From NCBI RefSeq assembly GCF_012163135.1, contig NZ_JAAVUP010000005.1, forward strand, positions 1-64,000: a DNA stretch of 64,000 nt, given 5' to 3'. Positions 17,922-26,622 of this stretch are shown one piece after another (position 1 is the first letter of the stretch; every line of letters starts with the position of its first letter). Below the pieces are notes generated by a model. The model did no database searches and was not told the DNA's origin. It was given only the letters and a program-made list of their open reading frames with translations. A program made the translations under genes and the position numbers. Origin of the DNA: Neoroseomonas oryzicola. GTDB lineage: Bacteria; Pseudomonadota; Alphaproteobacteria; Acetobacterales; Acetobacteraceae.

Positions 17922-18773
17922 TCAGCGTCCCCCGGTGCCGCTAGCGCGGGGGTCGCTGAAATCCCTGAGCCCGTCTCCCACCAGGTTCAGGGCCAGCACG
18001 AAGACGAACAGCGCGATCCCCGGCGCCAGGACGACATGCGGCGTGCTCATCAGGTGCGAGCGCGACTGCGCGATCATCGCCCCCCATTCCGGCACCGGCG
18101 GCTGCGGCCCGAGGCCGAGGAAGCTCAGCCCCGAGGCGATCAGAACCGCCTCGGCGAGCGAGATGCTGCCCTGCACGACGATCAGCGCCGTGAGATTGGG
18201 CATGACGTGGCGGAACAGCAGCCGCCCATCCCCCGCCCCGAGGGAACGCGCCGCGACGACATAGTCCCGCTTCTTCAGCGACAGCACGGGCCCGCGGAAC
18301 AGCCGCGCGAAGACCGGCACGGAGGAGATGGCGATCGCCAGCGTCAGGCTGACGATCCCCGGCCCGAGGATGGTGATCAGCATGATCGCGACCAGGATGC
18401 GCGGGAAACTGATGATCGCATCCATCGCCCGCATGGTGACGAAGGTCAGGCGGTTCTCGTAGAAACCGCAGAGGCCGCCGATGACGAGGCCGGCAATCAG
18501 CGCGACCCCGACGCTCAGCCCGGCGACGAGCAGCGAGACCCGCGCGCCCCAGACGAGCCGCGCGACCATGCTGCGCCCCATCTCGTCCGCGCCGAGCGGA
18601 AGGGCCGCAGAGGGCGCGGCGAGGGCATCGCCGAGATTCACCCGCGTCGCTTCCTCCCAGCTGAAGAACAGCGGGGCGCAGACCGCGGCCAGCAGGAACA
18701 ACGCGATGACCCCGACGCCGAGCAGGGCGAACCAGCGCCCGGTGAGCAGAAGGAAGCGAAGGAAGGCGATCAT
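17922..18773 (-). CDS. Peptide-type ABC permease, DppC-like
   Basis: A 283-residue inner-membrane permease with about six membrane segments. The N-terminal G-A-D-E-M-G-R-S-M block, the coupling loop Y-V-V-A-A-R-S-L-G-A and the PPVPEWGAMI signature identify a DppC/OppC subunit. It follows the DppB-like gene after 12 bases. The two form the channel of the importer whose binding protein lies 37 bases downstream. Confidence 0.92.
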   Translation of the reverse strand: MIAFLRFLLLTGRWFALLGVGVIALFLLAAVCAPLFFSWEEATRVNLGDALAAPSAALPLGADEMGRSMVARLVWGARVSLLVAGLSVGVALIAGLVIGGLCGFYENRLTFVTMRAMDAIISFPRILVAIMLITILGPGIVSLTLAIAISSVPVFARLFRGPVLSLKKRDYVVAARSLGAGDGRLLFRHVMPNLTALIVVQGSISLAEAVLIASGLSFLGLGPQPPVPEWGAMIAQSRSHLMSTPHVVLAPGIALFVFVLALNLVGDGLRDFSDPRASGTGGR

Positions 18774-18785
18774 CCCCCTGCCCCC

Positions 18786-19706
18786 TCAGCCGCGCGCGAT
18801 CCGCGGGTCGAGGACCGAGTAGAGAAGATCCACGACGAGGTTCACCAGCACGATGGCGGTGGCGAAGAACAGGATGCAGCCCTGCACCAGGTTGATGTCG
18901 CGCTGGATGATACCGTCGACCATCAGGCGCCCGAGCCCGGGCCAGGCAAAGATCGTCTCGACGATCACCGCCCCGCCCAGCAGCCGCCCGAAATAGACGC
19001 CGAGCAGCGTCACCAGCGGCACCGCCGCGTTGATGAGCGCATGGCGCCAGACCACGCTGCGCCAGACCAGCCCCTTGGCGCGCGCGGTGCGGATGTAGTC
19101 CTCCGACAGCACGTCGAGCATGGTCGAGCGCGCGACGCGGGCGAAGGTCGCGACATAAGGCAGGCCGAGCGTGATGGTCGGCAGCACCAGATGCGCCATG
19201 GTCCCGCGCCCGCTTGGCGGCAGCCATTGCAGCCGTGCGGAGAACAGCAGCATCAGCAGCAGGCCGAGGAAGAACACCGGTGCCGAGATGCCCAGCGCCG
19301 ACAGCCCGTTCACGGCGCTGTCGATCGCCGAGTTCGGTCGCATGCTCGCGACCACGCCGAGCGCGACGCCGACGACGACGGCGAACAGCATCGCGAAGCC
19401 GGCGAGTTCCAGCGTCGCGGGCATGCGGCGCACGATCTCGTCGAGGACCGGACGCCGCGTGCGGAAGCTCTCCCCGAGATCGCCGCGCACGATATTGCCG
19501 AGATAGATGCCGTATTGGCGCCAAAGCGGCTGGTCGAGACCGAACTGCTCGCGGATCAGCTCGATGTCTTCCTCCGCCGCATCGGGGCCGGCGGCGTTGC
19601 GCGCGGGATCGCCGGGCACAAGGTGCAGCACGAGGAACACGGCGAGCGACACCGCCAGCAGCGTCGGAACCAGCACGGCAACGCGGTAGGCGATGTAGTC
19701 CAGCAC
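18786..19706 (-). CDS. Peptide-type ABC permease, DppB-like
   Basis: A 306-residue DppB/OppB-type permease. It opens with the typical first membrane helix leading into the LHLVPGDPA motif and the Q-F-G-L-D-Q-P block, and ends with D-P-R-I-A-R-G. The coupling loop is Y-I-R-T-A-R-A-K-G. The start codon is GTG at 19706, supported by GGAGGAA six bases upstream. It is the first gene of the minus-strand operon 19706-11577 and is divergent from the three-subunit dehydrogenase that begins at 19981; the 274-base gap should hold both promoters. Confidence 0.92.
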   Translation of the reverse strand: MLDYIAYRVAVLVPTLLAVSLAVFLVLHLVPGDPARNAAGPDAAEEDIELIREQFGLDQPLWRQYGIYLGNIVRGDLGESFRTRRPVLDEIVRRMPATLELAGFAMLFAVVVGVALGVVASMRPNSAIDSAVNGLSALGISAPVFFLGLLLMLLFSARLQWLPPSGRGTMAHLVLPTITLGLPYVATFARVARSTMLDVLSEDYIRTARAKGLVWRSVVWRHALINAAVPLVTLLGVYFGRLLGGAVIVETIFAWPGLGRLMVDGIIQRDINLVQGCILFFATAIVLVNLVVDLLYSVLDPRIARG

Positions 19707-19892
19707 GCGCAGTTCCTCCGACAGAGGAAGGTGCGATGCGGGCTCTGGGCACCCGCGGGCGATCCTTCGGATTCCGAGGAAAGCCTAGGGACACGCCGAA
19801 TTCAGCGTCAAATGCCGAATTGCGCAGTGTCCATGCCTGGATGTTATGCGGTGCGGCACGTTGCGCAGGCGCGGCGCGGTGTGCATCATTCG

Positions 19893-19922
19893 CGCTCTCA
19901 CCCTCGGGGCGGCGCGCCGCCC
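19893..19922. repeat. REP-like intergenic element B
   Basis: The head motif CGCTCTCACCCTC (19893-19905) runs into a perfect 16-base palindrome, GGGCGGCGCGCCGCCC (19907-19922). It has the same head as elements at 16276 and 26899. It lies in the divergent gap between the DppB-like permease and the 2Fe-2S subunit gene. Confidence 0.5.
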
Positions 19923-19980
19923 TTCGCCGCTACCGGCGCGCCGATGCGCGCCCAGGCCCTAGCGGGCGCGAGGAGGGTGC

Positions 19981-20280
19981 ATGTTCAGGCAGATGGCCGG
20001 CGTCACGGCCGAGCAGGTGGAGATCTTACTCGACGGCGAACGCCTCGCCGTTCCGGCGGGGGTCAGCCTAGCGGCGGCGCTACTGATCGGTGGCGCGGTG
20101 CCTATGCGCGCAAGCACCGTCGCCGGCGCACCGCGCGCCGCGTATTGCATGATCGGGCATTGCTACGAATGCCTCGTCGAGGTCGACGGCGAGCCTGGCG
20201 TGCAGGCCTGCCTCACGACGGTGCGCGCGGGCATGGTGGTGCGCCGTCAACTGGCAGCCGCGGAGACGGCGCATGACTGA
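19981..20280 (+). CDS. 2Fe-2S subunit of opine oxidase/HcnABC-type dehydrogenase
   Basis: A 99-residue ferredoxin-like protein with Cys56, Cys61, Cys64 and Cys77 (CMIGHCYECLVEVDG, then Q-A-C-L-T). This is the pattern of the small subunits HcnA, SoxA N-terminal domain and the gamma subunit of D-hydroxyproline dehydrogenases. It should carry electrons within a complex made with the two flavoproteins that follow. Its stop lies 8 bases inside the next gene, so the two are strongly coupled. It is the first gene of a plus-strand operon divergent from the importer at 19706. Confidence 0.87.
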   Translation: MFRQMAGVTAEQVEILLDGERLAVPAGVSLAAALLIGGAVPMRASTVAGAPRAAYCMIGHCYECLVEVDGEPGVQACLTTVRAGMVVRRQLAAAETAHD

Positions 20281-21655
20281 CCGGCCGGATCTCGCCATCG
20301 TCGGGGCGGGGCCCGCCGGGCTCGCCGCCGCCACCGAGGCCGCCACGCGCGGTCTTTCCGTCACGCTGCTCGATGAGCGCGCGGCGCCTGGTGGGATCGT
20401 CTACCACGCCGTGACGCGCAGCCCGCTGGGCGGCTCCGCCGTTCTCGACGCCGACTACTGCCGCGGCGCGGGTCTGGTGGAGGCGTTCCGAAGCTCCGGC
20501 GCCACCTATTGCCCGGGCGCTTCGGTGTGGGCCGTCGATCGGGATGGCAGCATCGGCGTGACCGTCGACGGCCAGGCGCGCTGGCTGAGGCCGCGACGGG
20601 TGCTGCTCGCGACGGGCTGCATGGAACGGAGCCTCCCCTTCCCCGGCTGGACGCTACCGGGCGTCATGACGGCCGGGGCGGGGCAGATCCTGCTCAAGGA
20701 CAGCGGCGCGATCCCCGATGGTCCCGTGGTGCTGGCCGGCACCGGACCGCTGCTGCTGCTGGTGGCCGTGCAGTACCTGCGGGCGGGGGCGCGCATCGCG
20801 GCAGTGGCGGATCTCACGCCGCCTGGCGCCTGGCAGCGCGGGCTGCCGCAACTGGCAGGCGCGCTCGGTTGCCTGCCGCTGCTCCGCAAGGGCCTGTCGA
20901 TGATGGCGGAGCTCCGCCGAAGCGACGTCCGCCGCATCCCGGGCGTTACGGGGCTGCGCGCGATCGGGACCGATCGCCTCGAAGCCGTCGAGGTCCGGCA
21001 GGGCGCCCGCGCCGAGCGCATTCCGGCGGGCGTGTTGCTGGTGCATGCGGGCGTCGTGCCGAACATCGTGCTGACCCGCATGTTGCGGCTGCCGCACCGC
21101 TGGGACCCGCGGCAGCGCTGCTGGCGCCCGGACGCCGATGCCTTCGGTGCCACCGCGCTGGACGCGGTCGCCGTCGCGGGCGATGGCGCGCGCATCCTGG
21201 GCGCGGAGGCCGCCATCCATGCGGGTCGGCTTGCGGCGCTGGATGCCGCGCATCGGCTCGGTGTCCTCGATCGTGCCGAGCGCGACCGCCACGCCGCGCC
21301 CGAGCAGGCGGCGATCGAACGGCATGCGGGGCTGCGGTCCCTCCTCGACGCCATGTATCCGCCACCCGACGCGCTCACCTTCCTGGACGCGGACACCACG
21401 ATCTGCCGATGCGAGGACATCACGGCAGCCGACATCCGTGCCGCCATCGCGGATGGCTGCCGGGACCCGAACCAGGTGAAGGCGGTGACCCGCTGCGCGA
21501 TGGGCCCCTGTCAGGGCCGGCAATGCGGCCAGACTCTGGCGCGGATCGTCGCCGACGCCACCGGGCAGACGGAGGAAGACGTCATGCCGCCCCGCGCGCG
21601 TCCGCCCCTGCGCCGGCTAACCATCGGCGACCTCGCGGCCCTGGAGACGGAGTAG
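20273..21655 (+). CDS. NAD(P)/FAD-binding subunit with BFD-like 2Fe-2S domain (HcnB/OoxA-like)
   Basis: A 460-residue flavoprotein. The N-terminal FAD motif is GAGPAG (11-16), with a second dinucleotide region near V-V-L-A-G-T-G-P. The C-terminal BFD-like domain carries Cys378 and Cys380 (ICRCEDI) and Cys408, Cys413 and Cys418 (RCAMGPCQGRQCG). This architecture matches HcnB, octopine/nopaline oxidase subunit A and the alpha subunit of D-hydroxyproline dehydrogenase. It is coupled to the subunits on both sides. The complex oxidises an amine or amino acid at the third subunit and passes electrons through these centres. The substrate is not given by this subunit. Confidence 0.88.
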   Translation: MTDRPDLAIVGAGPAGLAAATEAATRGLSVTLLDERAAPGGIVYHAVTRSPLGGSAVLDADYCRGAGLVEAFRSSGATYCPGASVWAVDRDGSIGVTVDGQARWLRPRRVLLATGCMERSLPFPGWTLPGVMTAGAGQILLKDSGAIPDGPVVLAGTGPLLLLVAVQYLRAGARIAAVADLTPPGAWQRGLPQLAGALGCLPLLRKGLSMMAELRRSDVRRIPGVTGLRAIGTDRLEAVEVRQGARAERIPAGVLLVHAGVVPNIVLTRMLRLPHRWDPRQRCWRPDADAFGATALDAVAVAGDGARILGAEAAIHAGRLAALDAAHRLGVLDRAERDRHAAPEQAAIERHAGLRSLLDAMYPPPDALTFLDADTTICRCEDITAADIRAAIADGCRDPNQVKAVTRCAMGPCQGRQCGQTLARIVADATGQTEEDVMPPRARPPLRRLTIGDLAALETE

Positions 21656-21660
21656 GCGCC

Positions 21661-22827
21661 ATGACTCAGGACGTCATCATCATCGGCGGCGGGCTGCATG
21701 GCAGTTCAACCGCCTACCAGTTGGCGGCGCGCGGGCGTCGTCCCCTGGTCATCGAGCGCAATCACGTCGCGCGCCATGCTTCGGGCGCGAGCGCCGGGGG
21801 CGTGCGCCGGCTGCGGCGGCACCGGGCGGAGCTGCCGCTGGCGATGGAATCGCTCGCGCTGTGGCGACGCCTGCCGGAACTGCTGGGCGACGATTGCGGC
21901 TTCTCGCCCTGCGGACATCTGCTGCTGGCCGAGACGGAGGCCGACCTCGCCTGGACGGTCGAGCGCGCGGCCACAACGCGGAGCCTCGGCTATGATTTCG
22001 AGGAACCGATCGACCGCGCCGAAGTGAAGCGCCTGGTGCCGGCCGTCTCCGATGCCGTCATCGGCGGCATCATCGCGCGCGACGACGGCTTCGGGAATCC
22101 GCTGTTGACCACCGCGGCCTTCCGGCGCCGGGCGGAAAGCCTGGGCGCGCGCTACCTCGAGCGGACCGAGGTGCTGGGCATCGAACGCGACGCTGCCGGC
22201 TGGACGGTGGCGACCACAGCCGGCCGCTTCGCCGCGCCAAGCCTGGTGAACTGCGCCGGCGGCTGGGGCGAGCGCATCGCCGCGATGCTCGGCGAGACCA
22301 TGCCGGTGCGCATGAAGGCCGCGACCATGACGGTCACGGCGCGCGTGCCGCGCTTCCTGGGACCCGTGATCGGGCATGTGAGGAAGAAGCTGTCCCTGAA
22401 GCAGATGCAGAACGGCACCGTGGTGATCGGCGGCGGCTACGAGGGGCGCGCCGACATGGAGGCGGGCGAATCCGACGTGCTCTATGCCGGCCTGCCCGGT
22501 AACATGAAGCCGGTCGTCGACGCCTTCCCGCACCTCGCGCGCGTGCCGATCGTGCGCAACTGGACGGGGCTCGAGGGCAATACGCCCGACGCCATCCCCT
22601 ATATCGGGCCGAGCCCGAATGACCCGACTCTGGTCCATTCCTTCGGCTACTCTGGCCATGGCTTCCAACTCGGCCCGATCTGCGGCGTGATCGTGGCCGA
22701 CCTGGTGATGCACGGCGCCACGCCGTTGCCGATCGGCGCCTTCCAGCCCGATCGCTTCGCCACCGCCGGCACCCTGCAATGGGGCGCGAAGGAAGGAACC
22801 GCCGTCGAGGAGCAGAAGGCGGTCTGA
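21661..22827 (+). CDS. DadA-like catalytic subunit of opine oxidase/HcnC-type dehydrogenase
   Basis: A 388-residue DAO-family flavoprotein, with FAD motif GGGLHG near residue 9 and the C-terminal G-Y-S-G-H-G-F-Q block. It completes the three-gene set (2Fe-2S, NAD(P)/FAD-BFD, DadA-like) and is presumably the subunit that oxidises the C-N bond. ATG 21661 follows the previous stop by 5 bases; a longer in-frame frame upstream is a shadow of the previous gene. Homologous trimers act on glycine (HcnABC), octopine and nopaline (Oox/Nox) and cis-4-hydroxy-D-proline. Divergence from the importer-lyase operon suggests the substrate comes from that importer. The gene ends 7 bases from the convergent monooxygenase. 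Confidence 0.87.
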   Translation: MTQDVIIIGGGLHGSSTAYQLAARGRRPLVIERNHVARHASGASAGGVRRLRRHRAELPLAMESLALWRRLPELLGDDCGFSPCGHLLLAETEADLAWTVERAATTRSLGYDFEEPIDRAEVKRLVPAVSDAVIGGIIARDDGFGNPLLTTAAFRRRAESLGARYLERTEVLGIERDAAGWTVATTAGRFAAPSLVNCAGGWGERIAAMLGETMPVRMKAATMTVTARVPRFLGPVIGHVRKKLSLKQMQNGTVVIGGGYEGRADMEAGESDVLYAGLPGNMKPVVDAFPHLARVPIVRNWTGLEGNTPDAIPYIGPSPNDPTLVHSFGYSGHGFQLGPICGVIVADLVMHGATPLPIGAFQPDRFATAGTLQWGAKEGTAVEEQKAV

Positions 22828-22834
22828 GGCGCGC

Positions 22835-24184
22835 CTACTCGGCCGCCACGGTCCTGGCCCGCGCGTTGGGATGCGCCGGGCGGGGCAGGCCGAGATTCTC
22901 CCGCAGCGTCCGGCCTTCGTATTCCGTATGGAACAGGCCGCGCCGCTGCAGTTCCGGCACCAGCAGCTCGAAGACCTCCTCGACCGGCCCGGGAAAGAAG
23001 GGCGGCAGGATGTTCCACCCGTCGCAGCCGCGGTTGACGAACCAATCCTCCATCTCGTCGGCGATGCTCTGCGGCGTCCCGACGATGACGTGGTGGCCGG
23101 ATGCGGAGCGCTGGTTAATGAGTTCGCGGATGGTGATGGTCCGCCCTTCCAGTTGCCGCGCCAGCTTCGCATGCTCGCTCTTGACGCTGTTGGTGTCCGA
23201 GAGAAGGTCCGGCACCGGGTCGTCGAGGTCGTAGCCGCTGAGGTCACCGAAAGACGGGATCAGCGCCGCGAGGCCCAACTGCGGGTGAATCAGCTCCTGC
23301 ATCTGCTCGGCCCGGTCCCGGGCCTGCTGCATGGTGCGGCCCATGATCGGCATCATGCCGGGCATGACGAGAGAATGCTCTGCCGAGCGGCCATGTGCCG
23401 CGAAGCGGCTCTTGACGCTGCTATAGAAGGCCTGCGCCTCCTTGCGTGACTTCTGCATCGTGTAGATCAGTTCGGCCGTGCGCCCCGCGAGATCCTGTCC
23501 CGGTCCGGACGACCCGGCCTGCGCGATAACCGGGTAGCCCTGGATCGGTCGCGCGGCGTTCAGCGGGCCGCGTACCGTGAAGTGCTCACCGCGGTGATGC
23601 GGGATGTGCAGCTTCGCCGGATCGAAATACTGCCCGCTCGCCTTGTCGCGGATGAACGCGTCGTCCTCCCAGCTGTCCCAGAGGCCGAAGACCAGGTCGA
23701 CGAACTCGCCGGCGCGGCGGTAGCGCGCGCCATGTTCCATGTGCTTCTCGCGGCCGAAGTTCAGCGCCTCCTGCTCGGACCAGGAGGTCACGACGTTCCA
23801 GCCGACGCGGCCTTCCGTGATGTGGTCCAGCGAGGCGAAGAACCGGGCGAGGTGGAAGGGCTCATAATAGGTGGTCGAGGCGGTCGCGATGAAGCCCATC
23901 CGCTCGGTCACCGCGGACAGGGCCGAGAGCAGGGTCATCGGCTCGAAGACGTCGATGCGGCTGTCGTAGCTCAGCTGCGCCTCGTCCTTGGCAGAGGATC
24001 GCACCGCAAGCCCATCCGCCCAGAACATGAAGTGGAACTTCGCCTTCTCGGCCTCCTTCGCCAGGCGCTTCCACATCCGGATGTCCATGGCGGCGCCGAG
24101 ATGCGCATCCGCCATGCGCCACCCGCCGCCATGCGCGCCGTTCGCAACCAGGTTCAGGCCGAGCTTCATCGTCCGCTGGGTCAT
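22835..24184 (-). CDS. NtaA/EmoA/DmoA-family FMN monooxygenase (1)
   Basis: A 449-residue FMNH2-dependent monooxygenase of the NtaA/SnaA/DszA subgroup of the luciferase-like family. It shows the subgroup mark GRVGWNVVTSWS and the later P-V-I-A-Q-A-G-S-S block. Known members attack nitrilotriacetate, EDTA, dimethyl sulfide and dibenzothiophene sulfone, each needing reduced FMN from a separate reductase. It is the more divergent of the three copies in this window (N-terminus MTQRTMKLGLNLVANGAH). It follows the second copy after 13 bases in the same operon. The substrate is unknown; neighbours suggest a nitrogen-rich acid. Confidence 0.9.
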   Translation of the reverse strand: MTQRTMKLGLNLVANGAHGGGWRMADAHLGAAMDIRMWKRLAKEAEKAKFHFMFWADGLAVRSSAKDEAQLSYDSRIDVFEPMTLLSALSAVTERMGFIATASTTYYEPFHLARFFASLDHITEGRVGWNVVTSWSEQEALNFGREKHMEHGARYRRAGEFVDLVFGLWDSWEDDAFIRDKASGQYFDPAKLHIPHHRGEHFTVRGPLNAARPIQGYPVIAQAGSSGPGQDLAGRTAELIYTMQKSRKEAQAFYSSVKSRFAAHGRSAEHSLVMPGMMPIMGRTMQQARDRAEQMQELIHPQLGLAALIPSFGDLSGYDLDDPVPDLLSDTNSVKSEHAKLARQLEGRTITIRELINQRSASGHHVIVGTPQSIADEMEDWFVNRGCDGWNILPPFFPGPVEEVFELLVPELQRRGLFHTEYEGRTLRENLGLPRPAHPNARARTVAAE

Positions 24185-24197
24185 CGTGGGCTATCCG

Positions 24198-25553
24198 TCA
24201 CTCGGCCGCCGCGGAGCGCGCGCGCTCCTCGGCATATCGGTTCACATGCGGCTTCAGGCCAAGATTCTCCCGCAGCGTCTTGCCCTCATAGGCCTTGCGG
24301 AACAGGCCGCGGCGCTGGAGCTCGGGCGTGATGAACTCGACGAAGTCGTCGCAGCAGCCTGGCAGATAGGGCGGCAGGATGTTGAAGCCGTCGCAGGCTT
24401 CCGCCTCGTACCATTCCTGCAGGCCGTCCACGACGTCGGAGGCCGTCCCGATCAGGTAGAATCCGCCGCCCACGATCTGCTTGTAGAGCTGCCGGATGGT
24501 GAGGTTCTGGGACCGCGCGCGTTGCATGATGCGCTCGGTGCTGCTGCGCACTTCCGCCTCGCGCTGCGGCTCGGGCACCGGGCCGTCGATGTCGAAGCCG
24601 GTGAGGTCGCCGAGCGCGGCATAGACGCGCGCCAGGCCCACCAGCGGATCCGTCAGGTCCTGCAGCCGATCGAACTTGGCCTGCGCCTCGGCGCGTGTCG
24701 CCGCGACGATCGTGCGCACGCCAGGCATGATCTTGAGGTCATCCCAGTCGCGGCCATGCTTGGCCATACGGCCCTTCACGTCGTCATAGTAGGTCTTGGC
24801 GGCCTGGAGGGAATCCGCCGCCGCGTAGACGACGTCGGCCGTGGCCGCGGCGATCTCGCGCCCCGGTTCCGATGCACCTGCCTGCACCAACACCGGCCGT
24901 CCCTGCGGCATGCCAGCGACGTTGAGCGGCCCGCGCACCTGGAAATGCTTCCCGCGATGGTTCAGCAGATGCATCCTGCTCTCGTCGTAGAACAGCCCAC
25001 CTTCCTTGTCATAGACGAGGGAGTCCGGCTCCCAGCAATCCCACAGGCCCTTGACCACCTCGACGAACTCGGCGGCGCGCTCGTAGCGCGTGTCGTAGTC
25101 GAGATGCTCCTCGCGGTTGAAGTTCTTCGCCTCCGCCTCGGACCAGGAGGTGACGATGTTCCAGCCGGCGCGGCCGCCACTGATCAGGTCCAGCGTCGCG
25201 AACTTGCGGGCGACATGATAGGGCTCGTTGTAGGTTGTCGACGCCGTTGTCACGAGGCCGATGTTCTTGGTCAGGACGGCGAGCGCCGGCAGCAGCGTCA
25301 GCGGCTCCATCTCGACCAGTTCGTAGCCCGAACGTGCCAGGGAGCCGCGCGGCTCGTCGCGTTCGCGCAACCCGATGCCGTCCGCGAAGAAGATCATGTC
25401 GAACAGCCCGCGTTCGGCCATCTGCGCGTTGTGCGCGTAGTGGTCGAAGCGCAGCGTGCCATCCGCCGGCACCTCCGGATGGCGCCACGCGGCGGGGTGA
25501 TACCCCAGGCCGCGCATCGACATCCCGAGCTTCATCATGCCACGCCGAGCCAT
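24198..25553 (-). CDS. NtaA/EmoA/DmoA-family FMN monooxygenase (2)
   Basis: A 451-residue paralogue of the copy at 32798, sharing the N-terminal pattern L-G-M-S-M-R-x-L-G-Y-H-x-A-A-W-R-H-P, the GRAGWNIVTSWS motif and the ERAAEFVEVVKGLWD segment. Start: the frame is open upstream, but ATG 25553 has a GGAGGG eight bases before it and gives the same N-terminal length as the 32798 copy; ATG 25538 is the alternative. It is the first gene of a two-gene operon with the monooxygenase at 22835-24184. It needs FMNH2 from a reductase not found here. Confidence 0.9.
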   Translation of the reverse strand: MARRGMMKLGMSMRGLGYHPAAWRHPEVPADGTLRFDHYAHNAQMAERGLFDMIFFADGIGLRERDEPRGSLARSGYELVEMEPLTLLPALAVLTKNIGLVTTASTTYNEPYHVARKFATLDLISGGRAGWNIVTSWSEAEAKNFNREEHLDYDTRYERAAEFVEVVKGLWDCWEPDSLVYDKEGGLFYDESRMHLLNHRGKHFQVRGPLNVAGMPQGRPVLVQAGASEPGREIAAATADVVYAAADSLQAAKTYYDDVKGRMAKHGRDWDDLKIMPGVRTIVAATRAEAQAKFDRLQDLTDPLVGLARVYAALGDLTGFDIDGPVPEPQREAEVRSSTERIMQRARSQNLTIRQLYKQIVGGGFYLIGTASDVVDGLQEWYEAEACDGFNILPPYLPGCCDDFVEFITPELQRRGLFRKAYEGKTLRENLGLKPHVNRYAEERARSAAAE

Positions 25554-25627
25554 GCAGACCACCCTCCACGCGGCGCCATTGCGCCAAGGGCGACGCCAAG
25601 CGCCGCCCGGTTGCCAAACTGAGGCGA

Positions 25628-25654
25628 CGGCCGCCGAAGCGGCCGGAGGGTGAG
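25628..25654. repeat. REP-like intergenic element C
   Basis: A perfect 7-bp stem, CGGCCGC and GCGGCCG, closes a CGAA loop (TTCG on the other strand) at 25628-25645. It is joined to CCGGAGGGTGAG at 25643-25654, the reverse complement of the CTCACCCTCCGG head seen in element A. It sits between the monooxygenase operon start and the end of the LysR gene, so it may also terminate or stabilise transcripts. Confidence 0.55.
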
Positions 25655-25710
25655 GCCACAAGGATGCACAGGCCGCATCGCAGGCGCAAGGCCCTCGCGC
25701 TGAGCGGTCG

Positions 25711-26622
25711 CTAGACCTCGAGCAGCTGATCCATCGTCGCGGCTGCGCGCACGATCTCGGCGAAGCGCTCGACGGCGCGGGAGCGCGGCACGCCTGCGGG
25801 GAAGACCAGGGCCGCGGCATAGTCCACGCGCGGCCGGAAGCGGCGGATCACGACGGCCGGGTCGCGCACGGCCGAGGCGGTGAAGGGATCCACCAACGCG
25901 AGGCCGACGCCATGCGCCACCAGCCGGCACAGGACCTCCGAGGCTGTCGATTCCGCCAACACCGGCGCGGCAATGCCCGCGACCCGCAGCAGCGCATCGA
26001 GGCGCGAGGAGATCTGGCTGCCGGAGCCGAGGCTCAGCAATTGCTGGCCCCGCAGATCCTCGATCTCGATGGCCGTCCTGCGCGCGAGCGCGTGCCCGAC
26101 CGGGACCGCGCAAACGGCCTCGAGACCCGGCAGCAACTCGACGTCCACCCCAGGATATTCGGGGCCCGCATAGGCGATGCCGACGTCGAACTGTCGCAGC
26201 GACACCCGCTCGAGCGTGGTGGAGGAGACGTGACTGTGCAGGGCCACGTAGGTTTCGGGATGCTCCTGCAGGAAGCGCGGCAGAAGGGCCGGCAGGAAGC
26301 CATGCGCCGGCCCCGCCATGGCCGAGATGCGCAGACTGCCGTGCCAGGCGCGCTTGATCTCGTGCGCCGTCCGCTCGATGCGGCCGAGGCTGACGAAGCT
26401 GCGCTGCACTTCCTCGAACAGCAGGCTTGCTTCGGCATTCGGGGCGATCTGATTGCCGCGGCGCAGGAACAGCCGGAGTTGAAGGGTATCCTGCATGTCG
26501 CGCATCAGCCGGCTCACCGCCGGCTGGGTCAGCCCCAGCATCTCGGCGGCGCCGGAGATCGATCCGTGCAGCATCACCGCGCGGAATGCCTCGACCTGGC
26601 GCTGCGTCAGACGACGTTGCAT
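25711..26622 (-). CDS. LysR-family transcriptional regulator (1)
   Basis: A 303-residue LysR regulator. The winged helix-turn-helix fills residues about 3-60 (GSISGAAEMLGLTQPAVSR), followed by the two-lobed effector domain. ATG 26622 was taken because it places the helix-turn-helix at the usual distance; ATG 26646 would add MRRCYEAA. It lies upstream of the two monooxygenases on the same strand and divergent from the importer operon starting at 27066, so it is placed to control either or both. The effector is unknown. Confidence 0.88.
   Translation of the reverse strand: MQRRLTQRQVEAFRAVMLHGSISGAAEMLGLTQPAVSRLMRDMQDTLQLRLFLRRGNQIAPNAEASLLFEEVQRSFVSLGRIERTAHEIKRAWHGSLRISAMAGPAHGFLPALLPRFLQEHPETYVALHSHVSSTTLERVSLRQFDVGIAYAGPEYPGVDVELLPGLEAVCAVPVGHALARRTAIEIEDLRGQQLLSLGSGSQISSRLDALLRVAGIAAPVLAESTASEVLCRLVAHGVGLALVDPFTASAVRDPAVVIRRFRPRVDYAAALVFPAGVPRSRAVERFAEIVRAAATMDQLLEV

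Noticed and set aside
17721..20276. An 851-residue plus-strand open frame antisense to the permeases
   Set aside because: Its composition is dominated by Arg, Asp, Gln and His repeats with no domain. The minus-strand permeases are clear.
19981..22827. Calling the trimer a hydrogen cyanide synthase
   Set aside because: HcnABC is only one branch of this family. The divergent importer and lyase favour an opine or amino-acid oxidase, and nothing in the sequence proves glycine as substrate.
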